Origin: an uncultured Erythrobacter sp.
GTDB lineage: Bacteria; Pseudomonadota; Alphaproteobacteria; Sphingomonadales; Sphingomonadaceae
Assembly: GCA_947493165.1 (NCBI GenBank)
Contig: CANLPY010000002.1
Span: 585,838 to 649,837 of the forward strand
DNA length: 64,000 nt
Reading direction: 5' to 3'
The notes beneath the pieces were generated by a model. The model was not told the origin of the DNA. It made no database searches and was given only the letters and a program-made list of their open reading frames with translations. A program made the translations under genes and the position numbers. Position 1 is the first letter of the stretch, and every line of letters starts with the position of its first letter. Of the stretch, positions 33,326-41,926 are shown in pieces.

Positions 33326-34236
33326 GCATCACCATCCGTCAGCAAGGTTGCGAAAGAGGCCATTTCCGGGCTGTAGCGTTTGCCATGCTCGATCAGTTCG
33401 CCCGTTCCAATCGCATCATTGATACCCTTTAGGTCGACCATCCTGTCCCAATACTTCTCGGTGGTGCCATCACGTTTTAGCACGGCGAGCATATCGTTTG
33501 CCGCTTGCACCACCGTGCGCGCAAATGCGCCAGGGAAGATCACAAGCCGGTATCCCAAAGCGTAAAGCTCTTGCGCCGGCCGGATCGGTGTTGAGCCGCC
33601 TTCGACCATATTAGCCAAGAGAACGGCGCGCCCATCAAATTGCGCGCACAATTGCTTCATCGCCTCATCAGAAGGAGGTGCCTCGACGAACAGAATGTCC
33701 GCACCGGCTTCGACATAAGCCTCTGCCCGCTCCAAAGCGGCATCGAACCCCTCGACGGCAATCGCGTCCGTTCGCGCAACGATTAACGCGTCTTCACGGG
33801 TATCCAGAGCCGCCTTAAGCTTGCCCACCATCTCTTCGCAAGACACCAGCGACTTGCCCGCCAAGTGACCGCAGCGTTTGGGCATTTGCTGATCCTCAAG
33901 TTGTATGGCAGTCGCCCCCGCGCGCTCAAAAGTGCGGACGGTGCGCATGACATTCAGCGCATTGCCAAAGCCGGTGTCGGCATCGACGATCAATGGGATT
34001 TCAACCCGATCCGCAATGAGCGCAATGGTTTCGGCTACTTCCGACATCGAAACCAGACCAATGTCTGGTCTACCAAGCCGTGAATAGGCAATGGAACCGC
34101 CAGTTACATAGGCGGCTTGGAAACCGTGGGCCTGCACGAGCGCTGCAGAAAGCCCATCATAACAACCGGGCGCAAGCACGCCTTTTTCAAGCAATGTGCG
34201 AAGAATTGCGGCTTTGCCTGCGCGTGGTCCAGTCAT
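33322..34236 (-). CDS. isocitrate lyase/PEP mutase-family carbon-carbon lyase
   Basis: A 304-aa TIM-barrel enzyme with DADTGFG (about 85-91, metal-binding Asp), EDQQMPKRCGH (catalytic Cys122) and APPSDEAM. The K-R-C-G-H loop marks lyases such as 2-methylisocitrate lyase and 2,3-dimethylmalate lyase, not PEP mutase. It should split a 2-hydroxy-dicarboxylate into pyruvate or glyoxylate plus a second acid. The ATG at 34236 is preferred to an upstream TTG. It is the first gene of its operon and diverges from the aconitase-like pair, which could supply its substrate. Confidence 0.88.
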   Translation of the reverse strand: MTGPRAGKAAILRTLLEKGVLAPGCYDGLSAALVQAHGFQAAYVTGGSIAYSRLGRPDIGLVSMSEVAETIALIADRVEIPLIVDADTGFGNALNVMRTVRTFERAGATAIQLEDQQMPKRCGHLAGKSLVSCEEMVGKLKAALDTREDALIVARTDAIAVEGFDAALERAEAYVEAGADILFVEAPPSDEAMKQLCAQFDGRAVLLANMVEGGSTPIRPAQELYALGYRLVIFPGAFARTVVQAANDMLAVLKRDGTTEKYWDRMVDLKGINDAIGTGELIEHGKRYSPEMASFATLLTDGDA

Positions 34237-34422
34237 AGCCTCGGTCGTAGTGCCAGCTAACCTCCCGGACAATCGGCGCAAGGGCCGCTATCGTATCGCG
34301 ACAAATCCCAGGTGGGCCATGGCTACATTTGCAGCATCGCTTTACCCAAAGCCGACGGTGCAGCGCGATTGAGTTTTGCCGCTCGGCAGGCATCGCAAAA
34401 CAGTTCCATGGAGCAAATCGGT

Positions 34423-35706
34423 ATGATCCCTCCGGCGACAATGGCGGAAAAACTTATCGCCCGCGCGGCGGGGCTGACGAGCGTTGCGCCCGGTCAGATC
34501 GTGACAGCGAATGTTGATCTTGCCTTTGCCCATGACAGTTCGGGTCCGCGCCGCTGGGCTCCGCAATTGGAGAAACTCGGCGTCGGGCTTTGGGATCCAG
34601 CCAAGGTTGCCATCATCACGGATCACTATGTACCCGCGACTGATGCCGATTCCGCGGCGATCCTGAAAACGACCCGCGATTTTGCCCGCGACCATGGGAT
34701 CAATCATTTCTTCGACATGATCGGCATCTGTCATCTTGTGCTGCCAGAAAAGGGTTTGATGCGTCCCGGAGCATTCGTCGCAGGCGGGGACAGTCATTCC
34801 CCAACCGGCGGCGCGTTTGGCGCTTATGTGGCGGGATATGGCGCTACTGACATGGTGGGAATTGTCGCCACTGGCAAGACCTGGATTAGGGTGCCTCAAT
34901 CCATTCGCATAGAGCTGAACGGGGCCTTGCCACGCGGCGTTGTGGCTAAAGACGTGATGCTGATGCTGTGCCGCGAAATTGGATTGGACAACGCCTTTTG
35001 CGCCTTCGAGTTTGGGGGCAGCGCTGTCGACCAGATGTCCATGCAAGAACGCATGGTGCTCAGCAATATGACAGCCGAACTGGGCGGTGAGACTGGATTG
35101 ATCGCTCCTGATGACACGACCTTCCGCTTCCTGCGTGATCGCGGCAAGCCGGTCGATGATGAAGCGGAAAGCCGCGCTTTCGCGCCCGATTCCGATGCCC
35201 GATACTTGCAACGCAAGCGTTTCGACATGGCAGCGATGGTCCCGCAGGTTGCCGCGCCGCATTCGCCCGACAACACCGACAATGTTGGCAGCTTTTCGTC
35301 CGTCCGTGTTGATCAGGCCTATGTTGGTGCATGTGTTGGAGCGAAATTGTCCGATTTGCACATGGTTGCGCAAGTGCTCAATGGCCGCAAAGTTGCCAGC
35401 CATGTGCGGCTGCTGGTCGCGCCTGCATCACAGGAAGTCATGGCCAAAGCGAGCGGCGATGGCACGATCCAAACGCTGGTCGATGCAGGAGCCAAGATCA
35501 TGCCAACCGGATGCGGAGCCTGCGCCGGAATGGGTGCAGGCATTCTTTCAGACGGTGATGTCTGCATTTCCAGCACCAATCGTAATTTTCAAGGGCGTAT
35601 GGGTCACAGCGGGGCAAGCGTATATCTTGGATCACCTTACACTACCGCCGCATCGGCAGTTGCCGGACGTATTGCCGATCCGCGCGAAATGATGGAGGCG
35701 ATTTAA
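34423..35706 (+). CDS. aconitase-family hydro-lyase large subunit (LeuC/DmdA-like)
   Basis: About 427 aa. Motifs include MAEKLIARAAG, AGGDSHSPTGGAFGAYVAGY, GACVGAKLSD and the Fe-S region PTGCGACAGMGAGILSDGD with SSTNRNFQGRMG. It belongs to the 3-isopropylmalate dehydratase/homoaconitase/dimethylmaleate hydratase group and needs a 4Fe-4S cluster and the small subunit. The start is uncertain: ATG 34423 has GGAG 9 bases upstream, while 34408 and 34441 are alternatives. The stop shares one base with the small-subunit start (TAATG). With the divergent lyase it suggests hydration of an unsaturated dicarboxylate followed by cleavage. Confidence 0.87.
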   Translation: MIPPATMAEKLIARAAGLTSVAPGQIVTANVDLAFAHDSSGPRRWAPQLEKLGVGLWDPAKVAIITDHYVPATDADSAAILKTTRDFARDHGINHFFDMIGICHLVLPEKGLMRPGAFVAGGDSHSPTGGAFGAYVAGYGATDMVGIVATGKTWIRVPQSIRIELNGALPRGVVAKDVMLMLCREIGLDNAFCAFEFGGSAVDQMSMQERMVLSNMTAELGGETGLIAPDDTTFRFLRDRGKPVDDEAESRAFAPDSDARYLQRKRFDMAAMVPQVAAPHSPDNTDNVGSFSSVRVDQAYVGACVGAKLSDLHMVAQVLNGRKVASHVRLLVAPASQEVMAKASGDGTIQTLVDAGAKIMPTGCGACAGMGAGILSDGDVCISSTNRNFQGRMGHSGASVYLGSPYTTAASAVAGRIADPREMMEAI

Positions 35707-36191
35707 TGGCCAAGGCATGGGTGTTCGGAGACGGGATTAGCACCGACCTGCTGGCGCCGGGAAACAAGCTGAAGCTAAACCCTGATGAACTGTCGCGCCA
35801 TTGTCTAACCGCCATCAAACCCGACTTTCCGAACCACGTCGCGCCGGGCGACATCATCTTTGCAGGAAGCAATTTCGGCCAGGGTTCCTCGCGCGAACAG
35901 GCGGCCGTATCGCTGAAACTTCTCGGCGTTGGCGCTGTCTTCGCGCAATCTTTCGCCCGGATTTTCTATCGTAATGCGCTGAACCTTGGGCTGCCAATAT
36001 TCGATTTTGCCCATCGAAATGAGATTTCGGAAGGTGACGACGTAACACTGGACCTTGAGTGCGGCAAATTATCGAACACAACCACCGCGCAATCCTATGA
36101 GATACAGCCGCTTCCGGCTGAACTGATGGAGATTGTGAAGGCGGGCGGCTTGATAAACTATCTAGAAATGCAGTTTCATAAAGGTGAGTGA
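35706..36191 (+). CDS. aconitase-family hydro-lyase small subunit (LeuD/DmdB-like)
   Basis: A 161-aa swivel-domain subunit with FGDGISTDLLAPGNKLK (about 7-23), the substrate-recognition loop FAGSNFGQGSSREQAA (about 52-67) and SFARIFYRNALNLGLP. These match LeuD-type subunits of archaeal-like isopropylmalate dehydratases and DmdB. It pairs with the large subunit encoded directly upstream and determines substrate fit. A separate leucine pathway copy is expected elsewhere in the genome, which supports a catabolic role for this pair. Confidence 0.88.
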   Translation: MAKAWVFGDGISTDLLAPGNKLKLNPDELSRHCLTAIKPDFPNHVAPGDIIFAGSNFGQGSSREQAAVSLKLLGVGAVFAQSFARIFYRNALNLGLPIFDFAHRNEISEGDDVTLDLECGKLSNTTTAQSYEIQPLPAELMEIVKAGGLINYLEMQFHKGE

Positions 36192-36339
36192 GCGACATTC
36201 GTTGGACTGGCATGGGAGACAAGTCCCGTAGTGCGACAAAATCGCTCGCGACATAGGGGTTTGCACGTTAGAATAGCGATGTTGGCGCAGATTAAAAATG
36301 CTGCGGAGGGACTCTGTTCGCAAACCGCATGGGGGAAGT

Positions 36340-37167
36340 ATGTCAGTTGAAAGGTCGGATAGCCGTTACATTCGTTCCTTAGCCCGTGGTCTCGAGATGC
36401 TGAAGATTGTCAGCCAGCATGGACCAATAACCTTGAGCGAAGCTGCGGAAATATCCGGACTGCCATACCCGACTGTCGCGCGCATGCTTACCACGCTGCA
36501 TATGGAAAAATACATTGATCGCCAGGATACAACCAAGCGATACAACGTGACCGCTCTGGTACGCTCGTTGGCACACGGGTTTCAGGACGAGAACAGGCTT
36601 GTCGAGGTGGCACGCCCTCATCTTGTAGAGCTGACGCAAGAGGTCCACTGGCCTGCTCTTGTTGCAACGCCGCTGGCTGATCAGATGGTCATGCGCGATT
36701 CTACCCATACGCTTACGTCTCGGACACTTCACCACTATTATCCCGGCTTCACCGTTCCGATGATTGATTCCGCCGTTGGGCAAGCTTGGCTCGCGTTTTG
36801 TTCTTCAGAGGCCCGCCAGCAGAGGCTTGAGACGATCGAAGCCGAGGCTGACGAAGAACTCACCCACATGATCGAGATCGCCAAAAAGGACATCAAGTTC
36901 GGCGAAATCCGGCAGGCCGGCTATGCCGTTCGTGAGCGCAACACTTTCAGTGCTCCAGCCGGGAAAAACTCAGTGATTGCAGCGCCGATTTTCCGCGACG
37001 ACGTGCCAATTGGGGCCCTTGCGCTGGTCTATTTTGCCTCGACCCACAGCCTACGGGAAGCCATTGATCTGTATGCTGATACCGTGATGGAAACAGCCCG
37101 AAAAATCGGCAACGAGCTGACCGCTGTAACGGATCAAGGGTTGCCCAAATCTCAGGGTCAGCCTTGA
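36340..37167 (+). CDS. IclR-family transcriptional regulator
   Basis: A 275-aa regulator with an N-terminal winged helix (YIRSLARGLEMLKIVSQHGP, then SEAAEISGLPYPTVARMLTT at about 33-52) and a C-terminal IclR ligand-binding domain. The stretch GYAVRERNTFS, and then NSVIAAPIFRDDVPIGALALVY split around residue 210-230, is typical. The ATG at 36340 has GGGGAAG just upstream, so I preferred it to the in-frame ATG at 36298. It lies between the aconitase pair and a CMD-family gene and probably controls the surrounding catabolic operons. Confidence 0.92.
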   Translation: MSVERSDSRYIRSLARGLEMLKIVSQHGPITLSEAAEISGLPYPTVARMLTTLHMEKYIDRQDTTKRYNVTALVRSLAHGFQDENRLVEVARPHLVELTQEVHWPALVATPLADQMVMRDSTHTLTSRTLHHYYPGFTVPMIDSAVGQAWLAFCSSEARQQRLETIEAEADEELTHMIEIAKKDIKFGEIRQAGYAVRERNTFSAPAGKNSVIAAPIFRDDVPIGALALVYFASTHSLREAIDLYADTVMETARKIGNELTAVTDQGLPKSQGQP

Positions 37168-37300
37168 CTCATGCCATTGTGGCATTCCGCCAAATTCGGT
37201 GATCGGCATACGATAGCGTGATGCAGCTGTGCTGGTTGGGAGCGGTACCGTCCTGATACAACCTTTGCGCATTTCCAACTTTCTCGAAGCGAATGACACC

Positions 37301-37849
37301 ATGCCCCGCATTCCACTCATCCCATTTGACGACCTTAGCGATGAACAGAAGCGTGTTTACAATGCGATCAAGTCGGGGCCGCGCGGCGTTGTGCAAGGCC
37401 CGTTGAAAGTCTGGCTTGAAAGCCCCGAACTGGCCGACAAGTCGCAAGCTCTGGGTGCATTTTGCCGGTATGATACGACTTTGCCGCCGCGCCTTTCAGA
37501 GCTGGCGATCATCATTACCGGAGCGCACTGGAAGGCCGGTTTTGAATGGCATGTCCATGCCCCAATCGCTTTAGAAGCGGGCATTGATGCAGAGGCAGTT
37601 GAGGCGATCCGGGGAGGGCGAGAACCCGTGCTCGCCAAGCAGGACGAGCAGGTGGTCTATGCCTTCACAACGCAGCTGCTGCGAAACCGCGAAGTCAGCG
37701 ATGCGACATATGCCAAGGCACTCGAGGTGCTCAGCTATCGCAGCGTCGTCGATCTGGTTGGCTTGCTTGGCTATTACGGGCTGATCTCGATGACGATCAA
37801 AGCCTTTGAAGTGCCCGTACCCAAGGGCAGCGAAGAGCCTTTCGCATAA
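37301..37849 (+). CDS. carboxymuconolactone decarboxylase-family protein
   Basis: A 182-aa all-helical protein of the CMD/AhpD superfamily. The signature region LPPRLSELAIIITGAHWKAG followed by FEWHVHAPIALEAG (about 81-94) has the E-x-H-x-H pattern but no CxxC, so peroxidase activity is unlikely. A decarboxylase, lactonase or isomerase-type role in the catabolic pathway is possible. The upstream in-frame extension to 37229 looks non-coding. It stands 133 bases after the IclR gene on the same strand. Confidence 0.85.
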   Translation: MPRIPLIPFDDLSDEQKRVYNAIKSGPRGVVQGPLKVWLESPELADKSQALGAFCRYDTTLPPRLSELAIIITGAHWKAGFEWHVHAPIALEAGIDAEAVEAIRGGREPVLAKQDEQVVYAFTTQLLRNREVSDATYAKALEVLSYRSVVDLVGLLGYYGLISMTIKAFEVPVPKGSEEPFA

Positions 37850-37916
37850 GCGTAAAGCGCGCAAGATCAACTTGGTCGGCGACCACCTCGATGGGCAGCC
37901 GCCGACCGGACGAAGA

Positions 37917-39284
37917 TCAATCCGGAACGTAGGCGATCAGATCGAGCAGGGCATTTGCCCCCGGCACAACCAGCGGGCCACCGATCATCATCGTGGTCGA
38001 TGCCGGCTTCACATCGGGGAAGTAGCTCGCCCATTCTTCAATAGAATCGGCAAAGTGATCGCCCGCATCATGGAAGCAAGCACGGCGCACGATATTCTCA
38101 AGGCTGGTTCCGCCCGCTTCGCAGATCGCTGCGATGTTCTTCATCATGTAACGCATCTGGTTTTGCCCCGGCAGGCCATAATGCGGAAATTCGGGATGGC
38201 GCAACATACCCTCGGCAAGAACTCCGCGTGAATCGCAGGCCATCTGCTGGCTTAGGAACAGGAAGTTACCCACCTTCACCGCCTGCGGCTCGTGGCTCCA
38301 CGGTTCGGGTGCGTCAGACGTTTCAACCGTTTCGATCTCCAGCTTGGAATCATTGGCCAGCAGCGTCAGTGCTATCTCGATCCGGCTACCGCGCGTGCCA
38401 AGACCCATATAGGGGATGACGCAGCGCGCTGGCGGGTTGTTGGGGAACCACTTTTTCCAGACACGGTCCATTCCGGCATATTCGCTTGGATCACCGATAT
38501 AGACATCGGCCTTTACCGTGCGCTCAAGTGATGAACCTGATGCTTCCGCAATTCGCGCCAGTTTGCTGAGCGTGTAATCCGTCTGAGCTTCGATCTCCGA
38601 GCCATACCAGACATGCGGATTGACGCGGGCTTCGCGTGCGAGAGCGCTGGGCATGCCCATATTGCGAGCCTCGCCATAGTCTCCGACCCAGTCGGTTGGA
38701 ACTTCGCCCGCTAGAAACACCCAGTCACCCCGGCGCAGCGCTGGCGAGTATCCGGCCAATGGCATTGGAACACCCTCTGGCGCGGCAAACCCTTCGGGCT
38801 TCGTGTCATCCAGAATGGCAATCAGATCGACTTCGATGCGCGCATTGCGCACCGGCAGCGACCGAATGCTAACCGCTGTCGACGCTGGGCGTGGTTCAAA
38901 AATGAACTCGTTGCGAGCATCGAGATAGGGCGAAATCGTTACGCCTGGCCAGCAATTGCCGTCTGCAAATTCTTCCATCGTCGGCCGATCCCATGGGAAC
39001 CATTGCCAGATACGCACAACATCCTTCGCAATGTCGCCGCCCGCAGCGGCCAAAGTGCGCTGAAGCGTTTCCATGACAAATTTGGATTGCAAGCCTTGCT
39101 CGTCAGCCAAATTAGGATTGGCCGGTTTGGCTTCAGGGGCAATGCCGGTCTTGAAATCGCTCGCCAACTGACCAGAGACAAACACCCAGTCAGCCGCTTT
39201 GACCGCGGGGCTGTAAGGCATCAGCGGTTGCGGAATATCGGGCCAGATTGCTTGGGGTGCTTTTGCAGATTTTTGATCAGACAT
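37917..39284 (-). CDS. triple-domain Rid (YjgF/YER057c) family protein
   Basis: A 455-aa chain made of three tandem Rid domains, where typical Rid proteins are about 130 aa and trimeric. Domain 1 (about 15-155) runs from PYSPAVKAADWVFVSGQLAS to ARIEVDLIAIL. Domain 2 (about 163-310) runs from GYSPALRRGDWVFLAGEVPT to SRIEIALTLLA. Domain 3 (about 325-455) runs from AVKVGNFLFLSQQMA to LLDLIAYVPD. I cannot place the catalytic Arg (Arg105 of E. coli RidA) in any domain. One chain could fold as a whole pseudo-trimer. It is the last gene of the minus-strand operon. The ATG at 39284 is used rather than an upstream frame. Confidence 0.82.
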   Translation of the reverse strand: MSDQKSAKAPQAIWPDIPQPLMPYSPAVKAADWVFVSGQLASDFKTGIAPEAKPANPNLADEQGLQSKFVMETLQRTLAAAGGDIAKDVVRIWQWFPWDRPTMEEFADGNCWPGVTISPYLDARNEFIFEPRPASTAVSIRSLPVRNARIEVDLIAILDDTKPEGFAAPEGVPMPLAGYSPALRRGDWVFLAGEVPTDWVGDYGEARNMGMPSALAREARVNPHVWYGSEIEAQTDYTLSKLARIAEASGSSLERTVKADVYIGDPSEYAGMDRVWKKWFPNNPPARCVIPYMGLGTRGSRIEIALTLLANDSKLEIETVETSDAPEPWSHEPQAVKVGNFLFLSQQMACDSRGVLAEGMLRHPEFPHYGLPGQNQMRYMMKNIAAICEAGGTSLENIVRRACFHDAGDHFADSIEEWASYFPDVKPASTTMMIGGPLVVPGANALLDLIAYVPD

Positions 39285-39423
39285 TGTGTGCTTCCATTGC
39301 TTGATGAAACAGGCCGCCGTAAAGAGGCGGAGACAGTCTTTTGCTATGGAGCAGACTAACGCAGAGACACCGCCGGGCACTCGCCGACTGAGCGTTTATC
39401 GAATGACGACAATTATGCTGGAG

Positions 39424-40350
39424 TTATGCTGGAACCCGCACGTCCCGGCGCCGCACATCCGGCTCAATCACTTTGCCTTCCACGACATTGGGGCCGTCAC
39501 CATCGACTGTGACCCGGTGCATTACACGGCGAACATTGTCGACATCGTATGGACGGCCGCGGTGCAAGGTTTGGCGGTTGTCCCAAATCACCAGATCGTT
39601 GACCGCCCAGCGGTGCGTGTACACCCGCTCAGACTGCGTTGCATGGTCGATTAGCTTCTGGATCAAAGCCTCCCCTTCTTCCGCTTCCATTCCCTCGATC
39701 CGCGCGACATGCGCGCCGATATAGAGTACTTTCTCGCCCGTTTCGGGGTGTGTGCGCACCAGCGGCTGCATGGCAGGTGGGCGCAGTTTCAGGAGATATT
39801 CCACATCGGCCTGGCTATCGCCGCCGCGCACGCGTGAATGGGCAAGACTATGCTCTGCAATCAGCGGCGCGAGCTGCGCTTTTGTGGCTTCATCCAGCGT
39901 TTCATAGGCCGCCACCAGATCGCAGAACTGCGTCTCGCCGCCCTCTTCCGCAATCTCGCTGGCGTGCAACATGGAGGCATGCGCAGGATTTTCGCAGAAT
40001 GACAGGTCTGAATGCCAGAGCTGGTTGCCCAGCGCGAAGAATGCCTTTGGCGAGTTCGCCCCAGCGAGCGAACCGTCAGAAGCAAGGTTCGATACATCGT
40101 CAATGGCCCGGTTCTTGATCCGCAAATCCATACCCTTCACCGTCGGCAGAACATGCAAGGGGCCAAACAACTCGCCAAAATCGAGATGCTGCTCCATCGA
40201 GAGCGCCTGACCGGGCAGGACCACGACACGATATTTGAGAAAAGTATCGTATATCTCGTCAAGCACTTGCTGGCTCGGCGTAGAACGCAGATCGACACCC
40301 CGGATTTCCGCGGCGAATGTCGGGGCAAGCTGTCGAATGGTAAGCGGCAT
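39424..40350 (-). CDS. TauD/TfdA-family 2-oxoglutarate dioxygenase
   Basis: A 308-aa non-haem Fe(II)/2-oxoglutarate dioxygenase with the iron triad His113-x-Asp115 (NQLWHSDLSF) and His263 (DNRQTLHRG), plus a late Arg (MHRV) for 2-oxoglutarate. The N-terminal RVVVLPGQALSMEQHL and LFGPLHVLP are typical of TauD, TfdA and AtsK. Such enzymes cleave C-S, C-O or C-N side chains through hydroxylation. It lies between the MmgE/PrpD and triple-Rid genes, with gaps of about 120-140 bases, so it may have its own promoter. Confidence 0.92.
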   Translation of the reverse strand: MPLTIRQLAPTFAAEIRGVDLRSTPSQQVLDEIYDTFLKYRVVVLPGQALSMEQHLDFGELFGPLHVLPTVKGMDLRIKNRAIDDVSNLASDGSLAGANSPKAFFALGNQLWHSDLSFCENPAHASMLHASEIAEEGGETQFCDLVAAYETLDEATKAQLAPLIAEHSLAHSRVRGGDSQADVEYLLKLRPPAMQPLVRTHPETGEKVLYIGAHVARIEGMEAEEGEALIQKLIDHATQSERVYTHRWAVNDLVIWDNRQTLHRGRPYDVDNVRRVMHRVTVDGDGPNVVEGKVIEPDVRRRDVRVPA

Positions 40351-40474
40351 TGGGTCAGATCCTTAAGAATGTCTCGGTGCTGTTTTAGAGCATCTCCGCT
40401 CAGAGTAGCCTATAAGATTGCCCCGTTATCGTACTGCGATTGCTCCGGTCATCGCCCTGACAACCCATCGGTTT

Positions 40475-41893
40475 TCACAGGTCAGGGGCAGCCGAAACTT
40501 CTTTGAACAGACCGGACATATCACTGTCTGTTTCCAAGCCCCAGATCGCATCAATGATGCGATCGCAGCGGCCATCAGACAGTTTGCCCCGCGCCGCTGC
40601 GCGAAACGCATCTTCCACCTGCTGATCGCTCATCGGGTTTTCGGCAGAGCCGGGGAAAGAAACCGTCTCTGTCTGCTCACTTCGGCCATCGGCAAAATGC
40701 AGCTCCACGCGGGCACTTGAGATCGGCTCTATCGCCGGGTCTTCACGGAATTCCACCCGCTCTCGCAGGCCTTCGATTTCAGCATCGCCGATCAGATGAT
40801 CCCATCCCTGTTCAAAGCTGTAGATGTCATACAGCCAGCCCGCAGCCATGCGCGACTTGGGATCGGAATTGAACGCCAGCGCATCGGGTATTTTGGCATG
40901 GCGGGCAGATTTATGCGCAACCCCGGCTGCCGTTCGCGCGCTGACATGCACGATGATTTTCTCGATTGCAGGCCTGTCTATCCCTTCATCAAGCGCATCT
41001 CGCAGGGATTTCAGTGCGACAAGCGGGGCCTGCGTAAAAGTGTCGCCGGAATAGGGCTGAAACAAGATGTCAGAGGTCGCCCATGCGGTGCCGAGGGACT
41101 GCAAGTGCTCGCGGATCACCTCGGGCGCTTTGCCGGTATAGGCGCGGAACGAGCCGAACTTCCCGTCAATTGCCCCCCTTGGCGCTTCAAAGCCAACCTT
41201 GGCCGCCTGCCATGATGCAAGGCCTGAGCGCACGCCAAGCGCGGTTAGGAATCCGGCGCTGGAGGAGCCGCCCATCTCCCACATCCCAATCCCGCTCATA
41301 GCGGCCATGCCAACAGCGTGGCGGGCCTCATGTGCAGGCGTATCATCCAGCACACAGGCCGCTGACGCAGCGCCAATGGGCGAAAGTGCTGAGAGCGGCG
41401 CAAAGCCGCGTTCCAGGAGCATTTCGGGTGCAGAGGCCAAGGCAATAGCCACCTGCACTTCAATGCCTGCCACCACGGCGTTCAGGAACTGCTGGCCCGA
41501 AACAGCCTTGCCGCCGCGCCCGCTTTGCTCTGCCAGTGCCAACGCCGCCGTGATCGCCGGGCCGCCGGGATGAATGCCTGAACGCGGCTCAACATCGTCG
41601 AGCAGGAAATACAGCCATGCCTGTTGATTGCACAGCGCCGCATCTTCGGCAGACAAGCGCGTATCGGTGAACAAGATGCCCGCCCCGACGCCGCCGCCCG
41701 ATGCCGCTTTTTCAAGCCGCATCCGGTCAAGCAGTGGTTCTCCGCTCGCAGCGAGTGCCGCACGCAGGCCATTGAGAACTATCCGCGCAGCAGAATGGCG
41801 CACATCTGGCGTAACGCTTGAGGCTACATCACGAAGAAAGCCTGCAAGAATGTCGATAGCAGCTTGGCCATCATTGCTGGCAACATCACTCAT
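40475..41893 (-). CDS. MmgE/PrpD-family protein
   Basis: A 472-aa member of the 2-methylcitrate dehydratase (PrpD)/MmgE/cis-aconitate decarboxylase family. Family-like stretches are HPGGPAITAALALAEQSGR (about 103-121), GIEVQVAIALA and the LFQPYSGDTFTQAPL segment in the middle. The C-terminal beta-rich domain includes ADGRSEQTETVSFPGSAENPMS. It would dehydrate or decarboxylate a hydroxy-dicarboxylate or related acid. It sits after the CocE hydrolase in the long minus-strand operon. Together with the aconitase pair and the lyase it hints at branched dicarboxylate chemistry. Confidence 0.85.
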   Translation of the reverse strand: MSDVASNDGQAAIDILAGFLRDVASSVTPDVRHSAARIVLNGLRAALAASGEPLLDRMRLEKAASGGGVGAGILFTDTRLSAEDAALCNQQAWLYFLLDDVEPRSGIHPGGPAITAALALAEQSGRGGKAVSGQQFLNAVVAGIEVQVAIALASAPEMLLERGFAPLSALSPIGAASAACVLDDTPAHEARHAVGMAAMSGIGMWEMGGSSSAGFLTALGVRSGLASWQAAKVGFEAPRGAIDGKFGSFRAYTGKAPEVIREHLQSLGTAWATSDILFQPYSGDTFTQAPLVALKSLRDALDEGIDRPAIEKIIVHVSARTAAGVAHKSARHAKIPDALAFNSDPKSRMAAGWLYDIYSFEQGWDHLIGDAEIEGLRERVEFREDPAIEPISSARVELHFADGRSEQTETVSFPGSAENPMSDQQVEDAFRAAARGKLSDGRCDRIIDAIWGLETDSDMSGLFKEVSAAPDL

Positions 41894-41926
41894 AGCCTGT
41901 TTCTCCTGCGGCGTTATTGCCTTTGC

